A stretch of DNA of 34,173 bases, taken from the NCBI RefSeq assembly GCF_900176885.1, contig NZ_LT839648.1, positions 3,836,941-3,871,113 of the forward strand. The letters are read 5' to 3'. Position numbers and translations under genes: made by a program. Within the stretch, counting starts at the first letter, position 1; each line of letters opens with the position of its first letter. This DNA comes from Oceanobacillus senegalensis. Lineage in GTDB: Bacteria > Bacillota > Bacilli > Bacillales > Amphibacillaceae. Of the stretch, positions 10,124 through 18,802 are shown piece after piece. The notes beneath the pieces were generated by a model. It saw only the letters and a list, made by a program, of their open reading frames with translations. It had not been told where the DNA came from and made no database searches.

Positions 10124-10143
10124 TAAAATAATTTTAATGAAAA

Positions 10144-10419
10144 TGGCTGGGACATAACTAAAGTATTTAACCAAAAGACGAACGTTGGTACGATACTAGC
10201 GAAGGAAATAAACGGAGACTCCTTGAAAATACAAACCAATTTTCTGCGTGCGATGTTTCGCTGACGAAGCGTTCCTTGTCCTGCGGGATGAAAAGCCTAG
10301 GTGAGACTACGAAGAGCGATAGCTCGAAGTAGGCTCAGCAGCGCCCGCGGAAAGCGTAGTGTATTTCCGTAGCGGCCATGTTCGAATTTTACTATGATGA
10401 AACGCTTTTGTCTCAGCCT
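10144..10419. repeat. 276-bp structured repeat element with GGCTGGGAC-type ends
   Basis: The left end GGCTGGGAC (10145-10153) and right end GTCTCAGCC (10410-10418) are inverted repeats with one mismatch. The interior is more GC-rich than its surroundings. It carries motifs I recognise from a common Bacillaceae intergenic repeat: CTGCGGGATGAAAAGCC, GGTGAGAC, GGCTCAGCAGCGCCCGCGGA and TTTCCGTAGCGG, with nested dyads. No ORF is credible. It is probably a non-autonomous mobile or structured RNA repeat, shared with the smaller element at 4769-4853. Confidence 0.7.
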
Positions 10420-11075
10420 CTTTCTAGAAAGTGAAGTATTTTTATCGCAGGTTAAGGGGCAGTAATACTCCCATCTCATGAAATGGAGGAAAACCAATCC
10501 TTTTAGGTGAGGATAAACGAAAACTCCACGGATTAAAGATTCACTTTATCTAGGTGTCGGAAAATAGGCATTGTATTTTTAGCTGAATCAAAACTATGAA
10601 TCTAATAATAAGCAGATGTGAAATAAGCATCATGAACATTTAACAAGATAATTTTAAAATAGTGTTGAATAATCCACTATAAAAGAGTAATATAGTACAT
10701 GTTTAATGTGCGGGAATCTTGGCAAATATAGAGAGTATCTGAATTAACCGCTACCAAAGGCAATTTATAGGGAAACGCTTGCTAGCACTTGTTTTCTTAA
10801 GAGCAAACTTCTGTTAATGCTTCTAAAAAATCTACATTTCTTCAAAAGGATTACCTTCCATAAAGAAGTGGAACAATCATATTTAAAACAGAACTTATAT
10901 TATATTATTTTATTTTATATTATTTTATTTGCTAGAAAATGGAAAGAATCGTGATTTGTAATAATGATTCAATTTTCTAAAAATCAGAAATATCTTAGGG
11001 TGAAGCGTTTTTAACCATATTTTTAATAATACTGAAACCCGAAGATGAAAAATGAATAGGCGTGGTGATTTTGAA
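10420..11075 (+). other. Long AT-rich rho leader
   Basis: No gene seen. A candidate promoter is TTGAAT (10665-10670) with a 17-bp spacer to TAATAT (10688-10693), implying a leader of nearly 380 nt. A low-complexity TATATTATTTTATTT sequence is directly repeated at about 10898-10930. It is followed by a hairpin TAGAAAAT...GAATC...GATTC.ATTTTCTA (10933-10979). B. subtilis rho is known to limit its own expression through its leader, which fits a long untranslated region here, but the mechanism is not readable from the sequence. Confidence 0.35.
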
Positions 11076-12356
11076 GTGGCTACATTAACAATCTCTCAAT
11101 TAGAGACGTTAACATTGAAAGAACTATATGCATTAGCAAAAGAATATCGAGTATCCTATTATGCAAAACTAACCAAGAAAGAACTTATTTTTGCGATTTT
11201 GAAGGCACAAGCGGAAAAAGATGGATATTTATTTATGGACGGAATTTTAGAAATTATTCCCTCAGAAGGCTTCGGTTTCTTAAGACCAATTAATTATTCT
11301 CCAAGTGCGGAAGATATTTATATTTCTGCTTCACAGATTCGTCGTTTCGATTTAAGAAATGGGGATAAGGTGTCTGGTAAGGTAAGGCCACCAAAGGAAA
11401 ATGAACGTTACTATGGACTTCTACATGTTGATGCGGTGAATAGTGAAGACCCGGAAACGGCAAAAGAACGCGTGCATTTCCCTGCCTTAACAGCGTTATA
11501 TCCAGATCGTTTCATGCAATTAGAAACAACTCCAAATAAAATGTCAACACGTATCATTGATTTAATGACTCCTGTTGGATTTGGTCAGCGTGGTTTGATT
11601 GTTGCCCCTCCGAAAGCCGGGAAAACAATGCTCCTTAAAGAAATTGCCAACAGCATTACAAAAAACCACCCACACGCAAAACTCATTATCCTTTTAGTCG
11701 ATGAGCGTCCAGAGGAAGTTACAGATATTGAACGTTCTGTAAGTCCAGATGTGGATGTTGTTAGTTCCACCTTTGATGAAGTGCCTGAAAGTCATATCAA
11801 AGTTTCTGAGCTTGTCCTAGAACGTGCGATGCGTCTTGTTGAACATAAACGAGATGTTATCGTTTTGATGGATAGTATTACACGTCTAGCTCGTGCGTAT
11901 AACCTTGTTATTCCACCAAGTGGACGAACGTTATCCGGTGGTATTGATCCAGCAGCATTCCACCGTCCCAAGCGATTCTTTGGTGCAGCAAGAAACATCG
12001 AAGAAGGTGGTAGCTTCACGATTTTAGCAACTGCATTGGTGGATACAGGGTCACGTATGGATGATGTCATATATGAGGAATTCAAAGGTACAGGAAACAT
12101 GGAGCTTCATCTAGATCGAAATCTTGCAGAACGACGCATCTTCCCAGCAATTGATATTCCTAAATCTGGTACACGTAAAGAAGAACTACTTATGCCGAAA
12201 GAAAATCTGGAAACAATGTGGATGATTCGTAAAACGATGCAAGACTCTCATGACTTCGTTGATCGCTTCTTAAGAAAATTAAAATCATCCAAGACAAATG
12301 ATGAATTTTATCAATCCATTGAAGATGAAATGAAGCGTAAAGGCATGAAACGCTAG
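11076..12356 (+). CDS. rho: Transcription termination factor Rho
   Basis: Hexameric RNA-dependent ATPase that releases transcripts. 426 residues from the chosen start. N-terminal Rho_N helices (about 5-45), cold-shock-like RNA-binding domain (about 52-125, with GFGFLRP and the [16 protein letters not shown] segment), Walker A APPKAGKT (177-184) and Walker B VIVLMDS followed by TRLARAYN. The R-loop region (GALSGG equivalent, here TLSGG) is intact. GTG 11076 is chosen because AGGCGTGGTGAT (11058-11069) precedes it at 6 nt and the protein then aligns with B. subtilis Rho. ATG 11052 in the same frame would add eight residues and lacks a good ribosome binding site. Confidence 0.96.
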   Translation: MATLTISQLETLTLKELYALAKEYRVSYYAKLTKKELIFAILKAQAEKDGYLFMDGILEIIPSEGFGFLRPINYSPSAEDIYISASQIRRFDLRNGDKVSGKVRPPKENERYYGLLHVDAVNSEDPETAKERVHFPALTALYPDRFMQLETTPNKMSTRIIDLMTPVGFGQRGLIVAPPKAGKTMLLKEIANSITKNHPHAKLIILLVDERPEEVTDIERSVSPDVDVVSSTFDEVPESHIKVSELVLERAMRLVEHKRDVIVLMDSITRLARAYNLVIPPSGRTLSGGIDPAAFHRPKRFFGAARNIEEGGSFTILATALVDTGSRMDDVIYEEFKGTGNMELHLDRNLAERRIFPAIDIPKSGTRKEELLMPKENLETMWMIRKTMQDSHDFVDRFLRKLKSSKTNDEFYQSIEDEMKRKGMKR

Positions 12357-12388
12357 GAGTTTATCGTAAATCTTTTTAAAAGAGCTAC

Positions 12389-12417
12389 TTGCAAACATAA
12401 GATGATGCTGATATAAT
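12389..12417 (+). promoter_or_regulatory. Promoter for the L31 gene
   Basis: TTGCAA (12389-12394), a 17-bp spacer and TATAAT (12412-12417) with an upstream TG (extended -10). It lies 32 bases after rho stops and gives the downstream ribosomal protein gene its own transcript with a leader of about 90 nt. Confidence 0.75.
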
Positions 12418-12512
12418 CTATCTATGTGAGTTTAGGTAAGGTTTATAACCTGTATACGGCTCTTAAAACAACTCTGTTTCCAAGGGATTCAGGGCAGAAG
12501 GAGTGGAAAAGC

Positions 12513-12758
12513 ATGAAACAAGGAATTCATCCTGAGTACAGAAAAGTAGTATTTTTAGATACTAGCTCAGACTTCAAATTCTTAACTGGTTCAACTAAAT
12601 CAAGTGATGAAACAATTGAGTGGGAAGATGGGAACACATACCCACTAATCAAAGTTGAAATCAGTTCAGATTCACACCCATTCTACACTGGTAAGCAAAA
12701 AGCTGATAAAGTGGGCGGACGTGTGGATCGATTCAAGAAGAAATATAATATGAAATAA
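12513..12758 (+). CDS. rpmE2: Ribosomal protein L31, type B
   Basis: 81-residue large-subunit protein beginning [14 protein letters not shown] and ending with a lysine-rich FKKKYNMK tail. The zinc-binding cysteines of type A L31 are absent, so this is the zinc-independent type B form (YtiA-like). In B. subtilis the gene after rho is the zinc-binding type A, so the form has been switched at this locus. AGAAGGAGTGG precedes ATG 12513. An in-frame GTG at 12426 would add 29 residues unlike L31 and would start within a few bases of the predicted transcription start, so it is rejected. No Zur-type operator was recognised. Confidence 0.95.
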   Translation: MKQGIHPEYRKVVFLDTSSDFKFLTGSTKSSDETIEWEDGNTYPLIKVEISSDSHPFYTGKQKADKVGGRVDRFKKKYNMK

Positions 12759-13144
12759 TAAGGACTGCCACCCATTCGTTTCTTAAAGCCGGGTGGCAGA
12801 ACTTGCTTGATACATCGATTTTTTACGTTAGGAGCATATGAATTTTTATTCCTACGTATAAGAAAAATGAAATCATACCTATTAAAAGACAGGCAAAATG
12901 TCGCTATTTTGCCTGTTTTTACTTTTTATAGATGATGTTATAGAAGTTTAATTTCCAGAAATTGTTTTTCAAACGGTTTGAAAAGCGTGGTAAACTATTC
13001 ATTGTGTACATAAAATGAAGCATCATTTTGTCATGCTTTTTTGCAATCTGATGGTTCATTCTACCATGTGCCATATGGTGGTTTATAAGAAGAAACCACG
13101 TTGCAAGTTGATGCGGAAAAAATGAAGGTAAGGAGTTTTCTACG
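12759..13144 (+). other. Region between L31 and tdk with hairpins and a terminator
   Basis: A 9-bp perfect hairpin CTGCCACCC/GGGTGGCAG (12765-12773 with 12791-12799) lacks a T-run. An 11-bp hairpin ACAGGCAAAAT/ATTTTGCCTGT (12889-12899 with 12906-12916) followed by TTTT is a convincing terminator. Between them, 12823-12859 forms a weaker dyad. Nothing coding was seen. Confidence 0.6.
12889..12920 (+). terminator. Intrinsic terminator between L31 and tdk
   Basis: Perfect 11-bp stem with a 6-nt loop followed by TTTT, 130 bases after the L31 stop. Confidence 0.85.
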
Positions 13145-13771
13145 ATGCATGTTATGAAACAAACCGGATGGGTAGAAGTGATATGTGGAAGTATGTTTTC
13201 TGGAAAGTCGGAGGAATTAATTCGTCGTGTTCGGCGTGCCACATTTGGAAACTTAACGGTTCGTGTATTTAAGCCTGCCATCGATGATCGCTATGATGAT
13301 ACGGCAGTAGTGTCCCACAATGGTACATCTACGGTTGCTTTACCCATCCATCGTTCAGAGGAGATTTTAGAGCATATAGATGAAACGGTAGATATGATTG
13401 GAATAGATGAAGTTCAATTTTTCGATGAACATGTAGTAGAAATTGCGGAAGAGCTTGCAAATAAAGGCATCCGCGTCATTGCAGCTGGTTTAGATACAGA
13501 CTTTCGTGGAGAACCATTCGGGCCGATGCCTGAGCTGATGTCCATCAGTGAAACAGTTACCAAACTCCATGCCATTTGTCCGTTATGCGGTTCACCTGCT
13601 AGTCGTACCCAGCGCCTCATAAACGGCAAGCCAGCATCATACGATGACCCCATCATCCTAGTTGGCGCATCCGAATCCTATGAACCAAGATGCCGCCACC
13701 ATCATGAAGTTCCGAATAAACCTACCAATAACATATTTAAAAAAATACTTGATGAAGTGATGGAATCTTAA
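13145..13771 (+). CDS. tdk: Thymidine kinase (type II)
   Basis: Phosphorylates thymidine to dTMP for nucleotide salvage. 208 residues. P-loop GSMFSGKS (15-22), the catalytic Glu region in GIDEVQFFD, and the lasso/zinc domain [13 protein letters not shown] followed by [17 protein letters not shown]. The structural zinc site reads C-x2-C plus C-x2-H, where B. subtilis has C-x2-C in the second pair, a conservative ligand change. AAGGAG about 8 nt upstream supports ATG 13145; Met4 is an alternative. It closes the conserved block that starts with rpoE. Confidence 0.95.
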   Translation: MHVMKQTGWVEVICGSMFSGKSEELIRRVRRATFGNLTVRVFKPAIDDRYDDTAVVSHNGTSTVALPIHRSEEILEHIDETVDMIGIDEVQFFDEHVVEIAEELANKGIRVIAAGLDTDFRGEPFGPMPELMSISETVTKLHAICPLCGSPASRTQRLINGKPASYDDPIILVGASESYEPRCRHHHEVPNKPTNNIFKKILDEVMES

Positions 13772-13782
13772 TAACTATATCA

Positions 13783-13826
13783 AATGGGTGCTGTTTTTCT
13801 TCATCGAATAACAGCACCCATTTTTT
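13783..13826. terminator. Bidirectional terminator between tdk and the CdaR-like gene
   Basis: A 12-bp stem AATGGGTGCTGT/ACAGCACCCATT with a run of T on the + side and A on the other. It separates two convergent genes. Confidence 0.85.
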
Positions 13827-13918
13827 ATCATGGAAGCCCTGGATAGAGTGTTCAGTAATCATTCTCTTTGGGAATAATCCATATTTGATAAGATGAGTTG
13901 TAAGGGATAGAAATTAAG

Positions 13919-15016
13919 TCAGGACAAATTGTCAAGGTGTTCATGAATCCAAATGGCAACCTGTAAAGATAAAGCTCCTTCAAATTTCCTTGGGTCAATC
14001 CCAGTTTGTTCGGTAATCTTATTGAGGCGGTATATTAAAGTATTGCGATGAACATATAACTCGTTTGCTGCTTTTTGTATATGAAGATTATGGTTAAAAA
14101 AAGATTCTAATGTTTTTAAATTTGCTTCATCAAGGTTGTGAAGCACACGCCTTGCAAACCTTTGTGAGATTTGATGATTCATTCGATAAACTAATGCTTT
14201 TGCCTCTATTTGTGCGAAGGATATCACTTCATTTTTAGTATCGGTTACATTCAAGGCAAGGTCACAATCTAGATAAGATTCTCTAAAGTTTTCCAGATTT
14301 TCAAAAGGTAAGCTATAAGCCATGCGGAAATGTATATTTAAGCTTTTTAGAACGTTGTATATTGTCTTTATCTTTTTATCTGTTTCCTTTACATTTGTTA
14401 ATATAACACTCAATCGATTAACATGGATAACTCCAAGTAGACCATTTTTATGTCCTATTGCATTTTCCAAGTGTTCTAATAACCTTTGATTGGAAGTAGA
14501 AGTAGAGCGCTCTTCTATTTGTATGATCGTTGTTACGAATATCGGAACGAATTGACAGTCCAATTTTCTTTTAAGCTGGTCTATATCATCATAAGATGGC
14601 TCTTTTTTTAACAATTGTTCAAGTAGCATATCTTTTGTTGTTTGTTTCCATTCATGCTGTGATGTCGCATATTCTTGAGTAATCATTAGTTCGGTCATCA
14701 TCTTAACAAGTTCACCAATTTCACTAATTTCCCTTGGATCCCCAGTGACTCCGATGACGCCAATTGTCTCACCGTGGAAAACAATTGGAAGATTCACTCC
14801 AGACTTTACCCCTTCTAACTTATCTTCAACTTCATAATGAATAAATAGGGGTTCACCACTTTGAATTACTTTTAATGCTCCTTGATGAATGTGGTTCAAT
14901 CTAGACGGGTCACATGTGGCAATGATCTTTCCGTTTCGATTCATAATGTTGACATTTCGGTTTACTCGGAGGGAGGCCTCTTTAACAACGATTTCTGCAA
15001 TTTTTCTTGTTAACAT
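13919..15016 (-). CDS. CdaR-family transcriptional regulator (sugar-diacid regulator)
   Basis: 365 residues with the CdaR layout: an N-terminal sugar-diacid recognition domain (about 1-130, with NVNIMNRNGKIIATCDPSR and GVIGVTGDPREI), a central GGDEF-like region (about 145-275) and a C-terminal PucR-type helix-turn-helix (about 311-345, AANELYVHRNTLIYRLNKI). Family members activate sugar-acid or glycerate/glycolate genes when bound to the acid. It is transcribed divergently from glxK across a 141-bp gap, the usual arrangement for a local regulator, so it probably controls glxK-permease-larA-larE. Its ligand is not readable from sequence; a hydroxy or sugar acid is likely. Confidence 0.88.
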   Translation of the reverse strand: MLTRKIAEIVVKEASLRVNRNVNIMNRNGKIIATCDPSRLNHIHQGALKVIQSGEPLFIHYEVEDKLEGVKSGVNLPIVFHGETIGVIGVTGDPREISEIGELVKMMTELMITQEYATSQHEWKQTTKDMLLEQLLKKEPSYDDIDQLKRKLDCQFVPIFVTTIIQIEERSTSTSNQRLLEHLENAIGHKNGLLGVIHVNRLSVILTNVKETDKKIKTIYNVLKSLNIHFRMAYSLPFENLENFRESYLDCDLALNVTDTKNEVISFAQIEAKALVYRMNHQISQRFARRVLHNLDEANLKTLESFFNHNLHIQKAANELYVHRNTLIYRLNKITEQTGIDPRKFEGALSLQVAIWIHEHLDNLS

Positions 15017-15093
15017 ATTTTTTCACCCTTCGCAATTGGCAAAATAAACAAAATTGAATAAAATATCTCCCGTTATTTTGTATGTTATAACTA

Positions 15094-15144
15094 TAGATTA
15101 TTTCCGTCAAGATTCCTATAATGAATTTAATGAAAGCGTTTACT
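15094..15144 (+). promoter_or_regulatory. glxK promoter with a CcpA cre site
   Basis: TATAAT (15117-15122) lies 17 bp after a weak -35 (15094-15099, TAGATT), as expected for a promoter needing an activator. ATGAAAGCGTTTACT (15130-15144) matches the catabolite-response-element consensus WTGNAARCGNWWWCA except at the last base. It overlaps the predicted transcription start, a position where CcpA represses. Confidence 0.65.
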
Positions 15145-15157
15145 AGGGGTGAATGAT

Positions 15158-16318
15158 ATGAAGATTGTGATAGCACCTGATTCTTTTAAAGGTAGCCTCA
15201 GTGCAATAGAAGCAGCTAATGCTATTAATCGAGGTGTGAAAAAGGCATACCCTGAAGCAGAAACTGCATTGGTTCCCGTTGCTGATGGTGGCGAAGGGAC
15301 GATGAGGACATTAATTGCTGCTACAGATGGCGAAATAAAGAAAGCAAATGTACTTGGACCTTTAGGGGAAAAGGTGGAAGCAGAATATGGGGTGTTAGGT
15401 GATCGGAAAACCTGTGTTATTGAAATGGCTACTGCCTCCGGGATTGACCTAGTTCCTACAGAGAAGTTGTCACCATTACGAACAACGACATATGGAACAG
15501 GACAACTTATCATGCACGCATTAGATAGTGGGTATACCTCTTTTATTCTTGCAATAGGGGGTTCCGCAACGAACGATGGAGGAGCTGGTATGCTCCAAGC
15601 CCTAGGATTAGGTGTATTTGATAAGAACGGAGTTGAAATTGGCTTTGGTGGTGGAGAATTAAGTAAAGTCCACTCCATTGATATAAATGGATTTGATATG
15701 CGCATCAAAAGTTGTACCTTTTTAATCGCATCAGATGTAGAAAATCCATTAGTCGGACCAAATGGAGCCTCACATGTATTTGGCCCACAAAAAGGCGCTA
15801 ACCTTAGTGAAGTAAAATTACTTGATGCGAACCTTACTCATTGGGCAGAAAAAGTTGAAGAAATAACAGGTGTTTCCTTACATAACATACCTGGTGCTGG
15901 TGCTGCTGGTGGAATAGGAGGAGCGTTTCTAGCGTTTTTTTCGGCGGAAATGAAGCCAGGTATTGAAGTAGTTTTGGAATATTGTAATTTAGAAAGGGCC
16001 CTACGTAATGCAGACCTCGTCATTACTGGGGAGGGAAAGGTTGATTATCAAACTGCATCTGGTAAGACCCCATTAGGAGTTGCAAAGGCAGCGATGAAAC
16101 AGAATATACCAACGATTATAGTCGCAGGTGCAGTAGGGGAGGGCACCGAAGTTCTCCATGATTACGGGATTGTTAGTATAAATAGCATTGTTAAAGAACC
16201 GATGTCTTTAGACGATTCGATGACTTATGCTCGAGAATTACTTGCATATTGTTCAGAACAAGTGCTTCGTACCTATTTTTATCAAACAATAAGGGGGAGA
16301 ACATCTCAATGCGAATAA
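15158..16318 (+). CDS. glxK: Glycerate kinase, GlxK/GarK family
   Basis: ATP-dependent phosphorylation of D-glycerate; characterised family members give 2-phosphoglycerate. 386 residues. N-terminus MKIVIAPDSFKGSLSA, the VADGGEGT loop, GGSATNDGGAGMLQALG and the GAGAAGGIGGA segment are all hallmarks of the family. ATG 15158 is preferred: AGGGGTGA (15145-15152) is 5 nt upstream and the protein then starts like relatives; an in-frame GTG at 15149 adds three residues. The gene overlaps the permease start by 10 bp, implying translational coupling. It is first in the cassette and controlled by the divergent CdaR-like protein and probably CcpA. Confidence 0.93.
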   Translation: MKIVIAPDSFKGSLSAIEAANAINRGVKKAYPEAETALVPVADGGEGTMRTLIAATDGEIKKANVLGPLGEKVEAEYGVLGDRKTCVIEMATASGIDLVPTEKLSPLRTTTYGTGQLIMHALDSGYTSFILAIGGSATNDGGAGMLQALGLGVFDKNGVEIGFGGGELSKVHSIDINGFDMRIKSCTFLIASDVENPLVGPNGASHVFGPQKGANLSEVKLLDANLTHWAEKVEEITGVSLHNIPGAGAAGGIGGAFLAFFSAEMKPGIEVVLEYCNLERALRNADLVITGEGKVDYQTASGKTPLGVAKAAMKQNIPTIIVAGAVGEGTEVLHDYGIVSINSIVKEPMSLDDSMTYARELLAYCSEQVLRTYFYQTIRGRTSQCE

Positions 16319-17418
16319 AGGATTCAATCGAAAAAGTACCTGGTGGATTAATGGTAGTACCGCTTCTTTTGGGAGCGACATTAAATACGATAGATCAGGC
16401 ACATATACCAGCGGTTATAAATGTACTAAAATGGCTTGGTGCACCACAAACGGAAGAAGGATATTATGAATTTTTACGAATAGGTGGGTTCTCTCAAGAG
16501 TTATTTAAGGATAGTGCACTTGTTCTTATTGCACTTTTCTTATTCTGTGTTGGAAGTCAGATGAACTTGAAGATGGGACAAAAGGCCTTGAAAAAGGGAG
16601 CTGTTGTATCAACAACTAAATATTTGTCTGGATTAGCAGTAGGTATGCTTTTTGGCTATTTCTCTGATCCGATGAATGGAATATTAGGATTGTCAACGTT
16701 AGCTATTATTGCTGGGATGACAAATAGTAATAGTGGGATGTATGCGGCATTAACTGGACAATATGGAAACCGCTCAGATGTAGGGGGACTATCTATACTT
16801 GCCATAAATGATGGGCCTTTCTTAACATTAGTAGGTTTGGGGATCCTAGGAACGACTTTTCCGATGGTTTCATTTATATCTGTATTACTTCCAATTGGAA
16901 TTGGAATGGTCTTAGGTAACCTAGATCCAAAAATTCGTGAATTTTTAGCGCCTGGTGAATCAATAACTATACCATTTTTTGCATTTTCTCTTGGAGCTGG
17001 AATGAATTTAGCCAATTTCTTTAATCCGGAAGTGCTTGTAGGAGGATTAACTCTAGCAGCTCTTACCTTCTTTATAACTGGTGGAATGGGGATCCTTGCT
17101 TTTAAATTAGTTGGAGAAAGAAGTTATATTGCTCCAATTTCAGAAGCATCGACTGCAGGAAATGCTGCAGCAACACCAGCGGCAGTAGCAGCTGCTGCAT
17201 CAGTTGCAGTTAGTACTGGGGCAATGTCTATGGCAGAGTATGAAGCGATTCAAGCAATTGTTCCGATTGCTACAGCGCAAATTTCTATCTCTACCATAAC
17301 AACAGCACTTCTTTGTCCTGCGGCTGTTATTGTATTTGATAGATATCATAGAAGGAAGGGCATGGATCCAACGAGAGAAGATCTAGGGTTAAAAACGGAG
17401 AAAAAGAAAACAGCATAA
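16309..17418 (+). CDS. KdgT-family sugar-acid permease
   Basis: 369-residue membrane protein of the 2-keto-3-deoxygluconate permease (KdgT) family, proton symporters for sugar acids. About ten hydrophobic segments; family marks include the N-terminal PGGLMVVPLLLGA, AGMTNSNSGMYAALTGQYG, the NDGPFLTLVGLG segment, and SEASTAGNAAATPAAVAAAA near the C-terminus. ATG 16309 follows AAGGGGGA by about ten bases; longer readings extend into glxK. An acidic/polar segment of about 20 residues (GAMSMAEYEA) sits in the C-terminal third. The true substrate is unknown; linkage to glycerate kinase and LarA points to glycerate or another short hydroxy acid rather than KDG, for which no kinase or aldolase is present here. 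Confidence 0.88.
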   Translation: MRIKDSIEKVPGGLMVVPLLLGATLNTIDQAHIPAVINVLKWLGAPQTEEGYYEFLRIGGFSQELFKDSALVLIALFLFCVGSQMNLKMGQKALKKGAVVSTTKYLSGLAVGMLFGYFSDPMNGILGLSTLAIIAGMTNSNSGMYAALTGQYGNRSDVGGLSILAINDGPFLTLVGLGILGTTFPMVSFISVLLPIGIGMVLGNLDPKIREFLAPGESITIPFFAFSLGAGMNLANFFNPEVLVGGLTLAALTFFITGGMGILAFKLVGERSYIAPISEASTAGNAAATPAAVAAAASVAVSTGAMSMAEYEAIQAIVPIATAQISISTITTALLCPAAVIVFDRYHRRKGMDPTREDLGLKTEKKKTA

Positions 17419-17428
17419 AAATATCGGC

Positions 17429-17473
17429 AACGCTTACAATTATCTGTAATGGTTGTAAGCGTTATACTATAAT
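17429..17473 (+). promoter_or_regulatory. Perfect 11-bp inverted repeat and -10 before larA
   Basis: AACGCTTACAA (17429-17439) and TTGTAAGCGTT (17453-17463) are perfect inverted repeats 13 nt apart. Each arm resembles half a cre site. TATAAT follows at 17468-17473. No T-run follows, so this is more likely an operator or an internal promoter with a cre-like site than a terminator. Confidence 0.5.
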
Positions 17474-17507
17474 AGGGTTATAGAATGATAACAAGGCGGG
17501 ATGTACA

Positions 17508-18773
17508 GTGAAAACGGAATTATTGTATGGAAGAGAAGGACTTGAGATAGATATACCAGATCATTCACTAGTGATTGAACCGGAAAATTTAAAGAAGTTA
17601 GATGACGAAAGAAATGCAATACAATATGCACTGAGTAATCCAATAGGGACAGATTCTTTAAAGGAATCTGTTAAATCAACAGATACTGTTTCAATCGTTA
17701 TAAGTGATATAACTAGACCAACACCAAATCATATTTTAGTACCTTTGTTAATAGAAGAATTGAGTCATGTCCCTTTAGAAAATTTCGTGATTATTAATGG
17801 AACTGGTACACATCGAGAACAAACCCGAGGAGAGTTTATCCAAATGCTAGGAGAATGGGTAGTTGACCATATCCGCATTATAAATAATGATTGTCATAAT
17901 AAAGACACATTGGTAAAAGTAGGGGAAAGTAAATACGGCTGTGATGTTTGTCTGAATAAAGATTATGTTGAATCTGATTTTAAAATAGTTACGGGTTTTA
18001 TTGAACCACATTTCTTTGCTGGTTTTTCAGGAGGACCTAAAGGGATAATGCCGGGGATTGCTGGAATCGAGACGATTATGACATTCCATAATGCTAGAAT
18101 GATAGGTGACCCATTATCTACTTGGGGAAATATGGAGAATAATCCGGTTCAGGATATGACTCGTGAAATAAATGGGATGTGTAAACCTGATTTTATGTTA
18201 AATGTGACGTTAAATAGGGATAAAGAGATTACGAATGTATTTGCAGGTGAACTCTATGAATCCCATGATATAGGGTGTAAATTTGCAAAAGAACATGCCA
18301 TGTATCGTTGCGAAGAGAGATTTGATGTTGTAATCACATCTAATTCCGGTTATCCACTTGATCAAAACCTATATCAAGCTGTAAAAGGGATGAGTGCAGC
18401 ACATAAAATCGTTAAAAAAGGCGGAGCAATTATAGTGGCCTCTGAATGTTCGGACGGATTGCCAGACCATGGAAACTATGCAAAAATCTTTGAAATGGCT
18501 AATACTCCACAAGAATTATTAGATATGATCAATGACCCAAGCTTTAAAAAGTTTGATCAGTGGCAAGTGCAAAAACAAGCAGTTATTCAAACTTGGGCAG
18601 ATGTCTATGTTTATTCGAAGTTAACGGATGAGCAAGTTAAAAGTACAATGCTAAATCCAACACAGGATATAGAGGGCACGTTAGAACAGCTAAAGAAACA
18701 ATATGGAGAAGATATGTCGATTGCTGTTTTACCACAAGGACCGTTAACAATTCCTTATGTGGAAAATAACTGA
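17508..18773 (+). CDS. larA: LarA-family nickel-pincer racemase/epimerase
   Basis: Member of the LarA superfamily, whose enzymes invert the carbon next to a carboxylate in 2-hydroxyacids using the nickel-pincer (NPN) cofactor. 421 residues. All key residues of Lactobacillus plantarum LarA are found at a constant offset of six: His102 (GTGTHR; His108), His168 (PHFFAGFSGG; His174), Lys178 that carries the cofactor (GGPKG; Lys184) and nickel ligand His194 (FHNA; His200). DITRP (67-71) is the phosphate/anion-binding segment. GTG start with AAGGCGGG upstream. Lactate racemase is only one activity of the family; others act on malate, phenyllactate or gluconate. Next to glycerate kinase, a glycerate racemase is attractive but unproved. 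Confidence 0.9.
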   Translation: MKTELLYGREGLEIDIPDHSLVIEPENLKKLDDERNAIQYALSNPIGTDSLKESVKSTDTVSIVISDITRPTPNHILVPLLIEELSHVPLENFVIINGTGTHREQTRGEFIQMLGEWVVDHIRIINNDCHNKDTLVKVGESKYGCDVCLNKDYVESDFKIVTGFIEPHFFAGFSGGPKGIMPGIAGIETIMTFHNARMIGDPLSTWGNMENNPVQDMTREINGMCKPDFMLNVTLNRDKEITNVFAGELYESHDIGCKFAKEHAMYRCEERFDVVITSNSGYPLDQNLYQAVKGMSAAHKIVKKGGAIIVASECSDGLPDHGNYAKIFEMANTPQELLDMINDPSFKKFDQWQVQKQAVIQTWADVYVYSKLTDEQVKSTMLNPTQDIEGTLEQLKKQYGEDMSIAVLPQGPLTIPYVENN

Positions 18774-18802
18774 AACAAAATAGATACAAGAGGTGAATAG
18801 AA

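Noticed and set aside
12765..12799. Terminator directly after the L31 gene
   Set aside because: The 9-bp stem is excellent but no T-run follows; the nearby 12889-12920 hairpin is the better terminator.
15127..15708. 193-codon frame on the - strand inside glxK
   Set aside because: Antisense shadow of glxK; no ribosome binding site or known product.
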